Assembly (NCBI GenBank): GCA_003833135.1
Contig: QZLH01000001.1
Coordinates: 14,372 to 78,371, forward strand
Length of the DNA: 64,000 nt
From: Oehlia diaphana
Lineage: Eukaryota; Glomeromycota; Glomeromycetes; Glomerales; Glomeraceae
Reading direction: 5' to 3'
Shown: positions 21,373-32,875 of the stretch, one piece after another
How the letters are laid out: each line of letters starts with the position of its first letter
Position numbering within the stretch: position 1 is the first letter of the stretch
Notes under the pieces: model-generated
Seen by the model: only the letters and a program-made list of their open reading frames with translations
What the model was told of the DNA's origin: nothing
Database searches by the model: none
Made by a program: the position numbers and the translations under genes

Positions 21373-23273
21373 ATGGATATTGTAATCTCAGTTGTATCTA
21401 AATTTTGGTTTGGAATAAGAAATAATTTTAAAACTGATGCTAAAACTTTATGGAAAGAATGCGATGGTGAATATCAGGTAAAAATATTATAATATAATAA
21501 ACAATATAGATATTTATTAAAATTTTTTAATCTTTTAACCTTTCATTTCAATAGTTCCACGCTACAATTTTTTCAACTGATTCAACTACTGAATCAGATG
21601 AAACTATTTCCTATCTTAAAAGAGTAAATATTATGGATTTAGAAAAAAGAAAAGAAGTATACGGAGTATGTGGAGAATGTAATGAACCAGGTACAGGATT
21701 ATATTGGTGTCAACCTTGTAATGCTAAAAGATTTAAGGAAAATTTTAAAAATTGGACTAGTGGAAATAAAAATATTGATGAATTGATACAACAATCACAA
21801 CTTAATGCTTTTTTTTGCTCAAAATGTCTTGAATGGATACCTTTTGAAACTTTTAAAAATGTTACCTATCTTACTAGAGGTGGTTTTAGTAAAATTTATT
21901 CGGCTGACTGGCCCGAAGGAAATATTGGGGGATGGAATATAAAAAATCAAAAATGGATCCGAACTTCTTTAAAAAAAGTTGCATTGAAAAGTTTAATTAA
22001 TTCATCTAATAATATAAGTAATGATTTTTTAAATGAGGTAATTAAAATAAATCTTGTTTATTAATAATTGTATTTTAATAATTTTAATACATAATTTATT
22101 AACAGAATTTCTCTTTTTTAATGATTTTAGATTAAATATTATATTTCAAATCATTTTCATGCTACTGATACTGTTGTGTGTTTTGGAATAACTCAAGATC
22201 CAAATACTAAAGATTATATGATGGTTTTAGAATATTGTGAGGGAGGAAATTTGAGAAATAATTTAGTGAAAGGTTTAAAACTTGAAATTAAAATAAAATA
22301 TTTATTTTATATTATAGATGGACTTTCAAATATTCATGATGCTGGAAGTATTCATAAAGATTTTCATTCGGGCAATATATTATGTAATAATAATTTACTA
22401 AAAATTAGTGATTTGGGGTTGTGTCAACCAGTAAATGATAATGAGCAAAAAGGAGTTTATGGAGTAATACCTTATATGGCACCCGAAGTTTTACGTGGAT
22501 ATCAATATACAAAAGCAGCAGATATTTACTCATTTGGAATAATGATGAATGAACTTATGTCAGAAGAAATTCCTTATAATGATATTCCTCATGATCATTT
22601 TTTGGTTGTTAAAATATGTAAAGGATTTAGATCAAAAATTTCTGATGATACACCAAAATTAATTGTAGATTTGATTATTAAATGTTGGGATGCTAAAGCA
22701 GAAAATAGACCAACTGCTAAAGAATTACGCCAAATATTGTTAATATATTATATTAACATTGATGACAAAAGTAGCGAAATTTATTCTCAAATAAAAGAAT
22801 GTGAAAAAATTAAGGAAAATAAATTAAAAAACAGAACAAATGAAAATAAATCTAATAATCTTCAAACACACCCACAAGCAATTTATATCAGCAGACTTTT
22901 AAATTTTGAAAATCTTCCAGAACCAGTTAATTCAACCGATTATTTAACTTCATTTAAAGGTAAATATACGTTTAAAAAATTAATATGAAAATATATTTTA
23001 TTGATTTTTTTATTTTTTTAATTAGAAACTATTTCATCGTCATCAGAAAATCCAAGTAAATATATATTTGTATTATTAAAGATTATTGTGATTATTATAT
23101 AATAATATTTATTTTCATTTTATTAATAGTTTCTGAATGTTTGGATTGTGAATTAAATGAATTAGGTAAGACATCTGTTTTTTAAATATATGAAATTATT
23201 AGTTTAATTAATTATTATTAACATTTTTTTTTTTAAAAAAAAAATAGATCTTAACCAAGAAGATGATGAATAA
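21373..23273 (+). CDS. Protein kinase (TKL-like) with Cys-rich N-terminal module, 502 aa
   Basis: Six exons with GT-AG introns and consistent phase: 21373-21477, 21555-22037, 22131-22959, 23026-23055, 23130-23165 and 23248-23273. A zinc-binding-like module precedes the kinase, with C74-x2-C77, C87-x2-C90 and C123-x2-C126. Kinase motifs in order are Gly-loop RGGFSKIY (143-150), VALK with Lys180, catalytic loop HKDFHSGN (271-278; Arg of HRD is Lys), DLG at 290-292 in place of DFG, APE at 313-315, DIYSFG (327-332) and a final RPTAKEL. All catalytic residues (Lys180, Asp273, Asn278, Asp290) are present, so activity is plausible. A polar tail ends CLDCELNELDLNQEDDE. Kinases of this architecture are hugely expanded in Rhizophagus; the substrate is unknown. 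Several decayed relatives lie in this window. Confidence 0.93.
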
Positions 23274-24838
23274 ATTTTAAGCAGTAAATTTATTTATTGC
23301 ATCGCCTAGGAAAAATTATGTAATACCAACCAAAATAAAGGAGAGTGACATGAAGGTGGCGATGACATCGCGCACGTGATGATTAAATTTTTTCAATTTT
23401 AAATTAGTATATTGTTCAAAAGATTTTAGTAGTTTCTTTTTGTTATATTATTCCATTTTCTTATATAATTTCTTTTTGATTTCAGTACTTTTATTATTAT
23501 ATAATCTTAGCAAATTTCTTTATAAATTTTTTTATTTTTATTATACAATGTAGCGACGTGACTTTATTTGATCAAAGAAAATAAAATTTAAACTATAAAA
23601 TAAAAACATCATCATGTTGTATACTAGTATTTTATTCTCTAAAACATTTTAGTTGTCTATATTATTTTAATATTCTTTAACTAAAATTTTAAATATCAAA
23701 TTCGTATTGTATAGTACTGAACAGTAATTGTGCGGCAAATTTCATGATTTAATTAATTATCGGCGAAATAGAAAATTACGTGACTCCAAAACTGTAAAAC
23801 ATTCAGTACTTTACACAAAAAAAAAAAATATCTCGATCTTTAATTTCCTATTATTTAATTTTATTTTTATTTTCAGCTAAATCAAGTTTTACGAGATTTT
23901 AAGATCACCACTTTTCTTCGCAATTTCGTGATAGTAACAAAACAATTTATATTTTGGAGCGTAAAACAAAGTGTAGAACGAACATATATGCAAATTTAAG
24001 GTATATACTTTATTGAAATATTTCAGGTCTCCGGTGGAGGGAAGCAATATTTTCGTTTATTTTTAATGATTTATTTCTTTATTCATTGTTTATTGGAATT
24101 TATTATACACATTTATTGTTGTATATTGTTAATGTTTATTTTAAATAAAGACCAAAAAACTAAAACTAAGAATCCCCTTCGTTCTCCCTTCTATATATAC
24201 TACTTCTTCGATTCATGTAAGTTATCCCTGGTATAAGCTATACTTCGTATATTCCTATAAAATTTAAGTTATACTAAGTTATACGAGGTATATAACTTAC
24301 ACTACGCAAGTAATAAACTAGATTATAATCAAAATATATAAATTTACTGTTGCTTCACATTATATAAAGCATCAAAACGCCAAGTTCCATTGATAGGAAA
24401 AAATGTATTTATACTATATTAGAGTAACATTTATATATTTTTATTAAACCAATGTATTATAATTTTAGAAAAAATTATTTTTGTGATTAAATAAATTTTA
24501 TTGATTCTGCTTTTATTGTGTGAAACGACTGAAATGTGTATAAACTATTTATTAATGTCAACAGAAGCAAAAAATAATATTCTGTTGTTATTTATCAAGA
24601 AAAAGTTGGAAAATACAATTTATTTCTTGCTACATTATTATCATCATTATTTTAAAAGGAAGAATAAATAATTAAAGAAATTGGTTTCTGCAACTTAACA
24701 GTCACGTGCTTATCACCAAATTCGTATTTATCTTGTGATGATATTTTTTGCTAAGTTTACAATAATATTTAGATAAAGCTTTGATGAAAACCAGTCTTGA
24801 AATAGTAGCGAGCTGGAATAATAATCTATAAAAGATAG
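23274..24838. other. Intergenic
   Basis: Contains a short inverted repeat at 24217-24300 and otherwise AT-rich DNA. The first part (about 23400-23540) is homologous to the flank of the kinase pseudogene ending near 14870. No gene was recognised. Confidence 0.5.
24217..24300. repeat. Short inverted repeat, fold-back
   Basis: The outer arms GTAAGTTAT (24217-24225) and ATAACTTAC (24292-24300) pair perfectly. Inner 13-bp arms TATACTTCGTATA (24239-24251) and TATACGAGGTATA (24280-24292) pair with one mismatch around a 28-nt spacer. It is probably a small fold-back element; no target duplication is evident. Confidence 0.5.
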
Positions 24839-25207
24839 TCAAACAAAATATTCATCATGAATTAAATCATGATATGGAGGTAATCCAGAAATTACTTCAT
24901 ACATAATTATACCAAAACTATAAATATCTGCAGCTTTGGTATAAATCTGTCCTAGCAAAATTTCAGGTGCTGTATAAGGTAAAACTCCATATACATTGTT
25001 TTCTGTTTCTGTTGATACATTGTAATATGTAGGTTTATATAATCCCATATCACTTATAATAATGTTATCGTCTATTATTATATTTCCAACATGTAAATCT
25101 CGATGAATTAATTCATTATCATTAATATGTTGTAGTCTACATGAAATATTAAGTAAATGATAAAGTTTATCTCTCCAACTTAATTTATATTCTAGCAAAT
25201 TTGCACG
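24839..25207 (-). pseudogene. Kinase C-lobe fragment
   Basis: About 120 codons without an ATG at a credible position; an in-frame stop lies just upstream. It contains HINDNELIHRDLHVGNII (the HRD catalytic loop with Asp and Asn intact), SDMGL in place of DFG, YTAPEILLGQIYTKAADIYS and SFGIIMYEV. It stops at a TGA right after HDEYFV, where family members continue to the RP motif. The Cys module, Gly-loop, VALK Lys and end of the C-lobe are missing, so it is a truncated copy. The retained part is well preserved, so the loss may be fairly recent. Confidence 0.8.
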
Positions 25208-26503
25208 TTTCTACACAACCTACACAACACTAGGATTCTATTAGTTATTGCCTCTTAAATGGCAAATCAGAATCTCGAAAGAAATCACCCAGCGGATAGG
25301 GAATAGATAAGGATAGTAAGATAGTAATAGAAAACAAAAATGTGGCCATTTAGTCGGAGGAGGTTATCATTTCAAATCCATTATATTTTGTTGTATTACG
25401 CATAACCCAACTATGACATATTTTGTCAGTTGCTAAACAATATTAATAAGGAATAGATTTTTCTTGTGTTCTACCTTATTTTTTAGAGTCCACAATATAT
25501 TTTGATGTGCAAGAATCAATATTGTAATATTACTCCTCAGCCATTATTGATCTCTCGTTTATGGAATATCTGTTAACTACTAGGTAATAAACTATTTATT
25601 GTAAATAAATATGTTCACGTTTGATAAAGTAAAGTCCTAAAAAACTAGTTACCTTCTCGCCATTACATGAAACTAATCTCGAGCCCTTTATTGTTTTCAT
25701 TTGAGTACAACTATTTCCATATTCACTATGATATCTATGATAACAGAAAAAGCAGCTGCTCCTATTGCAAATAAAAATAGTAAGATGGTGATTATGTTTT
25801 CTGTTCTTGATTAGCATGATATCATTACCATATTTAAAAAAAATAATAATTGAAAGAACTTATATAAAAGGAATGCGGAATATTCATTTCCCGAAACAAA
25901 CAAGGTGCTGTGTGACATCAATTATATACTCCCTTATTTTTGAAGTTACACAGTAGGTACATCTCGGTTACATTATGAATTAGCCGCAGTGATATAATTT
26001 ACACCATTGTTTTAACAGTTTGAACCAGTGTTAGACCGCTCCTCGTGTATTTAACATACATTTGACCATTTAATATAATATTCTCAAGAGGTAACGTAAA
26101 TAATAAAAGTGCGCAAAAATGTATGCAATTTTTTTTTTGTAGATCGGACTACCTTTTATGAATTAGCAGCTATTGTAACTTAGTATATTTTAATTTTATA
26201 AACGAATAGAGAATAATTTATGTCATTTTTAATTCATGCAATCGTGAATATGGAATAAAAAAAACACGGGTTTTGCATTATAATGAACCCTAAAAAACAA
26301 TGATTGCCATCATTATTATTACTAGTAGATTAATAATCAGTTTCTCCCTTTCTACTACGAAATGATCGGGCGTTCATACTAAAAAAATGTCATTTTTAGC
26401 GTCGATCATTTTATATTATGTTATGTAAAATAAACGTAACACAAAGTAATAGTGATACATATTTTTTGCGTCAAAATGAAAGATTTGCCAAGAAAAGTAT
26501 GTG
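25208..26503. other. Intergenic
   Basis: No supported gene. The minus-strand frame at 25596-25817 has no motif and a composition like its surroundings. Confidence 0.45.
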
Positions 26504-26590
26504 TGTATGCCATGTGAAGTAAATTGGTTAAAAGAAAATTTTTCAGACTGGATCAGCAAAAACGAACAAATTGATAAATTAATTCAATAA
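26504..26590 (+). pseudogene. Kinase N-terminal Cys-module relic
   Basis: A stretch reading CMPCEVNWLKENFSDWISKN and then EQIDKLIQ before a stop. It aligns with CQPCNAKRFKENFKNWTSGN and the IDELIQ segment of the intact kinase at 21373-23273. No recognisable kinase sequence follows. Very short, but the Cys-x2-Cys, ENF, W and ID-LIQ spacing is preserved. Confidence 0.5.
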
Positions 26591-26825
26591 ATAAAAATTA
26601 GGTATTAATGGTTATAAAGATATAATATTCCATATCTCCAGTTTAATAATATTAAGAATTAAGCAAAAACAAAATATTCAGTAAAATGGAAGGATTGACC
26701 ATGTTATTTTATAAAAAGGAATATACAAGAAATAAAGCAATAAGGTATATAAATTTAATTTCAAATACATAATATTAAATTAACTGCGTCTCAAATTTCG
26801 CGAGAATAAATCTGGTTAAGTAAAC

Positions 26826-27386
26826 TTATTTGACATAACCTCGATAGTGTAAAGCTGTAGCACAACAATCTACGTCATAAAGTGTACCAAAATCACACTT
26901 CCAATATACTGTAAGCCAAGCATCAAACCAAGTCCCTCCTGGAGGCGTATCAATAGTATATGGCCAGTTAGATGTATATGGGTCAACAGTATTAGGACCT
27001 TCACCTTTACATTCACAGTCATTAACGAACCGTGGATTTTTCAGAAATCTATATTTACCGCCAGCATCATCACTCATGGTAAAGTGGCCGAATGCTTGTG
27101 AATGGGAACCATCATTACTTTTAACCGTAATATTGAGACTCTTATTTGATAACATATTAGCATCAGTTATTGAAAAAGTATCACATTCTATATAATAAAA
27201 AAGGATTATTTCTTTTTTACTCGAATAATAATAATAAATTAGAAATTGTTTGAAAATTTACATACTACAAACATCTTTGTCACAACCATTAAGACCAGCA
27301 GGATGACATCCGTAAGTTTTTTCAGAATATATAAGGAAAAAAAATACAAACAAAGTAAATGTAATAATAAAGGATTTCTGATTCAT
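26826..27386 (-). CDS. Small Cys-rich secreted protein, 160 aa
   Basis: Two exons, 27386-27266 and 27187-26826, with a 78-nt GT-AG intron; phases agree and the junction reads DVC-KCDTF. Residues 1-26 form a signal peptide (ITFTLFVFFFLIYS hydrophobic core). The mature part has nine cysteines (27, 35, 40, 42, 98, 100, 138, 148, 149), possibly four disulphides plus one free. The C-terminal half is rich in aromatic residues and Gly/Pro (TPPGGTWFDAWLTVYWKCDF), which suggests a compact beta-rich fold. No membrane segment follows the signal. The family was not recognised; it could be a cell-wall-associated protein or a secreted effector candidate. Expression and host effects cannot be judged. Confidence 0.75.
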
Positions 27387-29990
27387 AATGAATTTTTGAA
27401 TTATTATTGATACAATTATGTTAATATCTATGTACGATATTTATAGATATTTATATTGCTTAAAAAAAAAAATCTTTTCTCATTTAATCCGTTAATCCAT
27501 GTACAAATATAAAAACTAGAGAATAATAAAAACCTCAATTTGGATTAGCTCCGAGACGATCGAATCAACCCGGGTATTTGACCCGATTTGTGTTTATATC
27601 AGCTATGTGTCGGAATCACGTGATATATCTGTTGATCAATGGTAATTACCGGGACGATTAATATTACCGATGGATGATCAACGTAACATAACGGGAAGAT
27701 TAATGTTTGATATATCGAATATATCAAATATATTGCATATATTGTATATATGGCTTATATGTCACATATCAAACATTTTAAATATTTTTAGTTTAGTGTA
27801 TTTACTTATAAATAGATGCGTTATTTTTCGATGTAATTAGATAGATATCCAAGCACTAAAATATTAAGTGATATTTACTGATATTAAATAAAAACATATT
27901 TTATTGTTATTAATCTCTTTGGTTATCTCGTTGTCATTTGTTATCTTATACACTTAACCCATTGTTTTATTGTTATTTATTGTCATAATCCTTTATTTGT
28001 GTCTGATCCATTGGGAGTGCAATACTTTACTCACATCTGATCGGATTTGAAGATATTTTGGTCATTTGTGATTTGGAGTTAATTTATGTTTATTATTATT
28101 GCATTAATTATTGTCAAACTTTTAATACATATACACCTTCTGCTTACCCCAATTAACCTTTTGTTTATTTTCATAAACACTAAAGAACTGATACTAACCC
28201 TATTTAAAATAATTTTATGCAGCCCATCATCGAATATTTCATCGGTGATAAGTCCTTGTATTGGTGTTGTAAAAAACTTGAGCCCATGTGATACACAAGC
28301 TACACGAATAATCCTTTATTTAGTAATACAAAATAACAACAACTCGAGTAATAAATATAATGCTTGGTTATAATTTCTAATCTAATAAAAATATTCCTTA
28401 AATTATAAACTAAAATAAAACATAAAAATAATTAAGATAATTTCCTTCATTACCATTCCAAATAAATCATTAATTAAAATAACTAATGAGGCACTTATTC
28501 ATCATAAGAAAAAGGTAAAAAGAATCGAAAAGAAAATTATATGTGGCCTTGTTCTAAACTAATAATTTTCAATAAATTGTAAGTTCCCTAAAATAGGTAT
28601 ATATCATGCGATCCAATAAAAATAAATTTATATACAAAAATAGTTTTACGTCATTTGCGGACGTAACCCCAGACCATAGTAAATAAAAATACTTAAAAAA
28701 AATTTATACACTTATACACTTAAACTACCGTTGGCCATTGCATAAAGTACTTCGATAATAATACTCCCGTGATTAAGATCCGGGTATTATTCACCACCCT
28801 TTGAACACCCTTTGTGATCTGTTCATGTATAGTACCGTTGGTACCACAACCTATTCGTGTTATTGCTAACCGGTTTGCTGAAGATAAGGGGTGAATGTCC
28901 GTCAATAACAGACACTGCTTTGTCACTTCAAATCACTTACAGATCTTTTGATTAATAGAGTTTGTACTTGAATAATTTATTTATTAATATATGTAAATTG
29001 ATACCTGGAGTCGTTACCCGTATCGCACAACCAAGTATTCCATAATAATCACTTTTTTTATTGATGAAATTATTTTTTTATTCTATAAGTGAATAAATAA
29101 ACTACACTTATTATGGAAATTTTATACTTATTTGATTTATGTGAAATCATAACTTGTAATTTATAAAGAATTTTGAATGAAGTGTTTTCTATGAGTTCAA
29201 GTCTAATCAATCTTATATTTTAGGAACGTATTTTTAATGTAATAATCCCCTGTAGGGATTGTAATCGATTCTGCCAAAATAAAATCCGATCAGAATCGAT
29301 TAAACTCGATTATCGAATAAAAAATCCAAACTATAGTGCCGGCCCGAATTACGAGATTATAAGTCACGTTGCATATGATGTTGTGAATTGTTATACTAAA
29401 GTATTAATTCCGGCCGGAATTATAGCCTGGCCAGAGTTACCGCCGATCACTGATTATTCGTGCAATGCACCTGATCATTGGGAAATTTTCCTGCCACAAA
29501 TTTAATGATGCACAATCAATCAAAATTTGAGAAATGATTAATCGTTTCTAAAATCGATTCTAATTGTGGGAATCGACCCAATCCCCTGTCACGCTAAATG
29601 TTACTTATAGATACCTTCATACTAATTTTTCATGTGATAACTATGACCGAGAATCTTCGATATTTATTTCCCGGTCTCATATAGATACCTGGGAAATCCC
29701 TAATTTTATAAGTATTATTTAAAATATCGTAATAATTTAACAAGTTGCGTTTTATTTTATTTCAGTACTAAATGACATACTATAAAAATTTTATTTGATT
29801 GCTAATTGCCTAATAATTTCGTTCTATATATTGCCCAAATATATATAATATCACTACAATTTTCTACGGAAATCTTAAGAATTTTCAATTTTTGATATTT
29901 TAAATCGTCATCTTCTGAATTCTTTCTACTTTCGTCATGTTGTCCAATTAAATCAGATGCTTTGGAAAATCCTAAAAAAAACAAACAAAT
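27387..29990. other. Intergenic, low gene content
   Basis: An AT-rich alternating stretch lies at 27700-27790. Frames at 28086-28373 (+) and 28720-28926 (-) lack motifs; the latter sits in a somewhat GC-richer patch (28640-28950) that may be a transposon remnant. A short GCCGGCCC / TTCCGGCCGGAATTAT-bearing fragment lies at about 29335-29430. Confidence 0.45.
29335..29430. repeat. CCGGCCGG-bearing repeat fragment
   Basis: GTGCCGGCCCGAATTACGAG and AATTCCGGCCGGAATTATAG face each other across about 50 bp. The second motif is nearly identical to the core of MITE copy 1 (near 1078). No AGGACCCCGAG ends are visible, so this is either a different subfamily or an internal fragment. Confidence 0.45.
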
Positions 29991-30059
29991 GATTAGTTCT
30001 GAACAAATTAAAAGTTTTAACAAATGTTAGTTGAATCCTTTAGTGCAGATTTTTTGGTA

Positions 30060-31332
30060 GAAATTAGAAGAGAAACATTGTCTCGTTTACGTTTGTTTGA
30101 TGTTGATAAGCAGATACTTCTGAAATTGTTTAATAGCACCAGATCCAACAAGATTATTACCCATTGATCGCATCATTGAATGATTAGTAATGCTACGATC
30201 TTTAAAATTCAACCCAGAATCAATACATATACACAGTGAAATTTGATATACCGGAACCTTGATATAACAGATTTCTTGATATAACGGATTCTTGACAAAT
30301 TTTACTATGGAACGGATGATTGCATCATGTGCCTTTTTTCTAGCTTTGTTATTAGGTATCATTACCACAACCTATCTTTTGGGAGTATTGATTGATACAA
30401 AGAAATAATCATTCTCAACATTATTAGGACGTTAAGTATTTTTTAATATCTGCAACAGGGGTATAAGCATTTCCTAAAGTATCAGGCGGCAGGTGGTATA
30501 AAATTAATACCAGATACTGCATATGGATCTTTAATCCCTTCTGTATGATTCTCTTCTTTAGATAACTCAAGCTTTATTCCACCATCATCCATTTCAATAA
30601 TCCAAGAAGTTTTCAATCATTTGGCATCCCACCTCTTAAACAACACAATAAGATCCATAGTCTTTACCAAAAGTTATTTTTAGAAAAAAGCGTTTTCGCA
30701 ATGTTTTTTTCAAAGGTATACTTCAAAATTTTTTATTTTATTTTTCAACGAAGCGTTTATTAACGCTTCATTTTTTTTAATCTGCTCCTTGGAATTATAG
30801 AATTCATTTCGAAGGTAATATACTTCAAAATATTTTTTTATTTTGATTATTTTCAATGAAACGTCCTTTAGGAGTATCAGCTGTAATGGCAGGAGAGGTA
30901 AGTATAAATATGATTTCACCACTTTCTAATTGGTCTGATTGTTTTTGGTTATTATTTTCCCTTGATCAGCGATTAATTTCCATCTGAAGTTCTATGTAAA
31001 CTCTTAAATTGAGAAGTGTCAAATAAGTTTGTAACCCTAATTTTTTCAAATATTTCAGATATCTCTCGTGCTATAGCACAAAATCCGACATAAACTGAAG
31101 AAGCTTTATATTCTTAACCATCAGATTTTCTTACTTCAACTAGAAATTGTTCTAACTGGTCGGACAATTATTTGTTATCCAGTTCAACAATATCATTTGA
31201 ATAACTATGAACTTCACGAAATTTCATAAATAAGCTTATCCACTATTTGTTAGATTTATCTGTATTTACACTTGATGCATTCTGAAATTCTAAAATTGTC
31301 TCTTTGGTTGATGAAACAAATCATGTGGTCAT
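30060..31332 (-). pseudogene. Crypton-type tyrosine recombinase pseudogene
   Basis: Read on the minus strand from an ATG at 31332 the frame shows stops from codon 4. The order of motifs still follows the Crypton/DUF3504 integrase family as recalled from mycorrhizal fungal genomes: LSDQLEQFLVEVRKSDG, EYKASSVYVGFCAIAREI and FKSLHRTSDGN (N-terminal part). After breaks come DTLGNAYTPVADIKKYLT with RPNNVENDYFF, then GLNFKDRSITNHSMMRSM, near the HxxR-containing core of the recombinase. The expected catalytic Arg and Tyr contexts cannot be verified because of stops, deletions and frame changes. The 3' part is interrupted by a pogo/Tigger-like sequence at 30234-30297. No terminal repeats were seen, as expected for Cryptons. 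Confidence 0.65.
30234..30297. mobile_element. pogo/Tigger-like terminal fragment inside the Crypton pseudogene
   Basis: The sequence starting CAGTGAAATTTGATATACCG and continuing with TTGATATAACAGATTTCTTG and ATATAACGGATT resembles the ends of Tc1/mariner-pogo elements, which carry CAGT followed by repeated GATATAACG units. It reads through in frame as part of the recombinase pseudogene but has no counterpart in that family. Only one end was identified. Confidence 0.45.
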
Positions 31333-31664
31333 TGTTTTTATTTAAAAAAGAAATAGTAATAAGAAAGGGAACAAGTTTAGTAATATGAAAAAGTGAAATT
31401 TAATAAGAAGAGAAAACATGAGAAGAGAAAGTATTAGAGGAAAGAGAAGCGTGAGAAAATAATAATCAAAAAAAGGTTAAAAATAGTTTTAAAATAGTTA
31501 AAAATAGTTAATCACGTGTCAAATTTAATGAGTGAACACGCTCCAAGGGATTACCTATTTATTTCCTGGGAAGGGAAACTTCCCATGATATAATGATAAA
31601 AAATTTATTAAGACTAGAAAATAATTATACGACACGCTTCAGATATCAATTTACGTCTGAATGC

Positions 31665-31704
31665 ACGTCAGTTATCATCTGACAAAATCGACACCTGAGG
31701 CAAC
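31665..31704. repeat. Duplicated segment, also at 52959-52999
   Basis: ACGTCAGTTATCATCTGACA and AATCGACACCTGAGGCA recur near 52959-52999 with few differences. This is the upstream-most match found between the blocks that carry genes A and C. Confidence 0.6.
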
Positions 31705-31898
31705 CAGTATTGTCACCGGACTAAAAATATGCTTTTATGCAGCAAGATACATTATATTTACTGGTCCGAACTGGACTGAATAATACTGGATTGAAATGAC
31801 CGTATTTGCTTTGACTGGACGGTCTAGTTAATTAATTTTGATAACTGGACTTAAAGTGGAACAAACGGTCCAGTGGACTTGGATATATGACAACACTG
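31705..31898. mobile_element. Candidate hAT-like MITE
   Basis: About 194 bp. Ends are CAGTATTGTCACCGGAC on the left and CAGTGTTGTCATATATCC on the right (read inward). The interior has many ACTGGAC / GGTCCAG motifs, as in subterminal hAT arrays. The flanking 8 bp do not match. The corresponding place near 53000 lacks this sequence and reads GAGGCACAACATA, which supports an insertion after duplication. Exact borders are uncertain. Confidence 0.5.
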
Positions 31899-31899
31899 G

Positions 31900-32650
31900 A
31901 ATGACTGGACACAACATAAAATACAAACCTACCAAACACCAAATTTATGTAAAAGAATAAGTTGGTGTTAAACTTGATTTAAGTCTCTTATGTACTGTCT
32001 TTTATATTTTGATTAAATTTTATTACGCGATCAATTTAATTATTATTTGAATGAATACTAATAAATACATATAAAAAATAATATTTCTTGCATAAAAATT
32101 GCATTTATTAATTATTTACTTTATTCTTCATGCAAATTGTTATTGTTATTTCACAAAGAGAATAATTATTCCTCATATGATTTGTAAAAAACTTAAAGCT
32201 TAACCTATACCTAATATCACGTGATTTGATTATTAATTTCAGCCCGCACTTCGTAGACTCTACGGTCGATTTTATAATCGCATCATTCGTCATATTTTTA
32301 GCTTTTAATTAATAATAAATGATTTAAAAGAGATTTAAAAGAAATAATAACTATCATATTTTTATACCGGCACGCACATTCGATTTTTCTTTGATTAAAG
32401 GTACACACGCGCGTGTACTTTACAAAATATACTTTATGTTATTTAACAATAAAAAATAATCTAGTTTTTTTCCATCAAAATCAGAATACCAAAAAAAAAA
32501 AAAATGTGTACTAGATCCTACGTCCCTACCCCAATTCTAAATTCAGTCATCAAACATTTCACCCCATTAAAAATTTGTCAATATTTGTTTTGATACAAGT
32601 GTTTTTTTTTTATTAATAATTAATGATCATATTCATTTAGACTAAAATAA
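31900..32650. other. Upstream part of duplicated block A
   Basis: Non-coding. TCACGTGATTTGATTATTAA followed by TTTCAGCCCGCACT near 32217-32252 matches the region near 54411-54445, and TTAAAGGTACACACG near 32395 matches the region near 54645. These ordered matches tie the DNA upstream of gene A to that upstream of gene C. Confidence 0.55.
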
Positions 32651-32652
32651 TT

Positions 32653-32875
32653 ACGAACAATAAAAGTATTCCATTAAAAAATTCCATAACTAAATAATTT
32701 AGTCCAGCGAACAATAAAAAGAATTTCATTGAAAAATTCCATAACTAAATAATTTAGTCCAGCGAACAATAAAAAGAATTTCATTGAAAAATTCCATAAC
32801 TAAATAATTAAGTCTAGCGAACAATAAAAAGAATTTAATTGAAAAATTCCATAAATAATTAAGTATTAAAAAATC
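32653..32875. repeat. 55-bp tandem repeat, about four copies
   Basis: The unit includes GCGAACAATAAAAAGAATTT and AAAAATTCCATAACTAAATA. GCGAAC recurs at 32707, 32762 and 32817, giving a 55-bp period, with a more diverged first copy starting near 32654 and a shortened last one. Block C has only one similar unit (near 55100), so the array expanded in block A alone. Confidence 0.85.

Noticed and set aside
24239..24292. loxP-like inverted arms (TATACTTCGTATA / TATACGAGGTATA)
   Set aside because: The spacer is 28 nt instead of 8, the arms are imperfect, and no associated recombinase is present; resemblance is superficial and a small fold-back repeat explains it.
28720..28926. Minus-strand 68-codon frame in a GC-richer patch
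   Set aside because: No motif and no supporting exons; might be transposon debris but cannot be supported.
29802..30023. Minus-strand 73-codon frame with hydrophobic start
   Set aside because: No ATG at the start, and the hydrophobic stretch is translated intron-like T-rich sequence before an AG acceptor; no family match.
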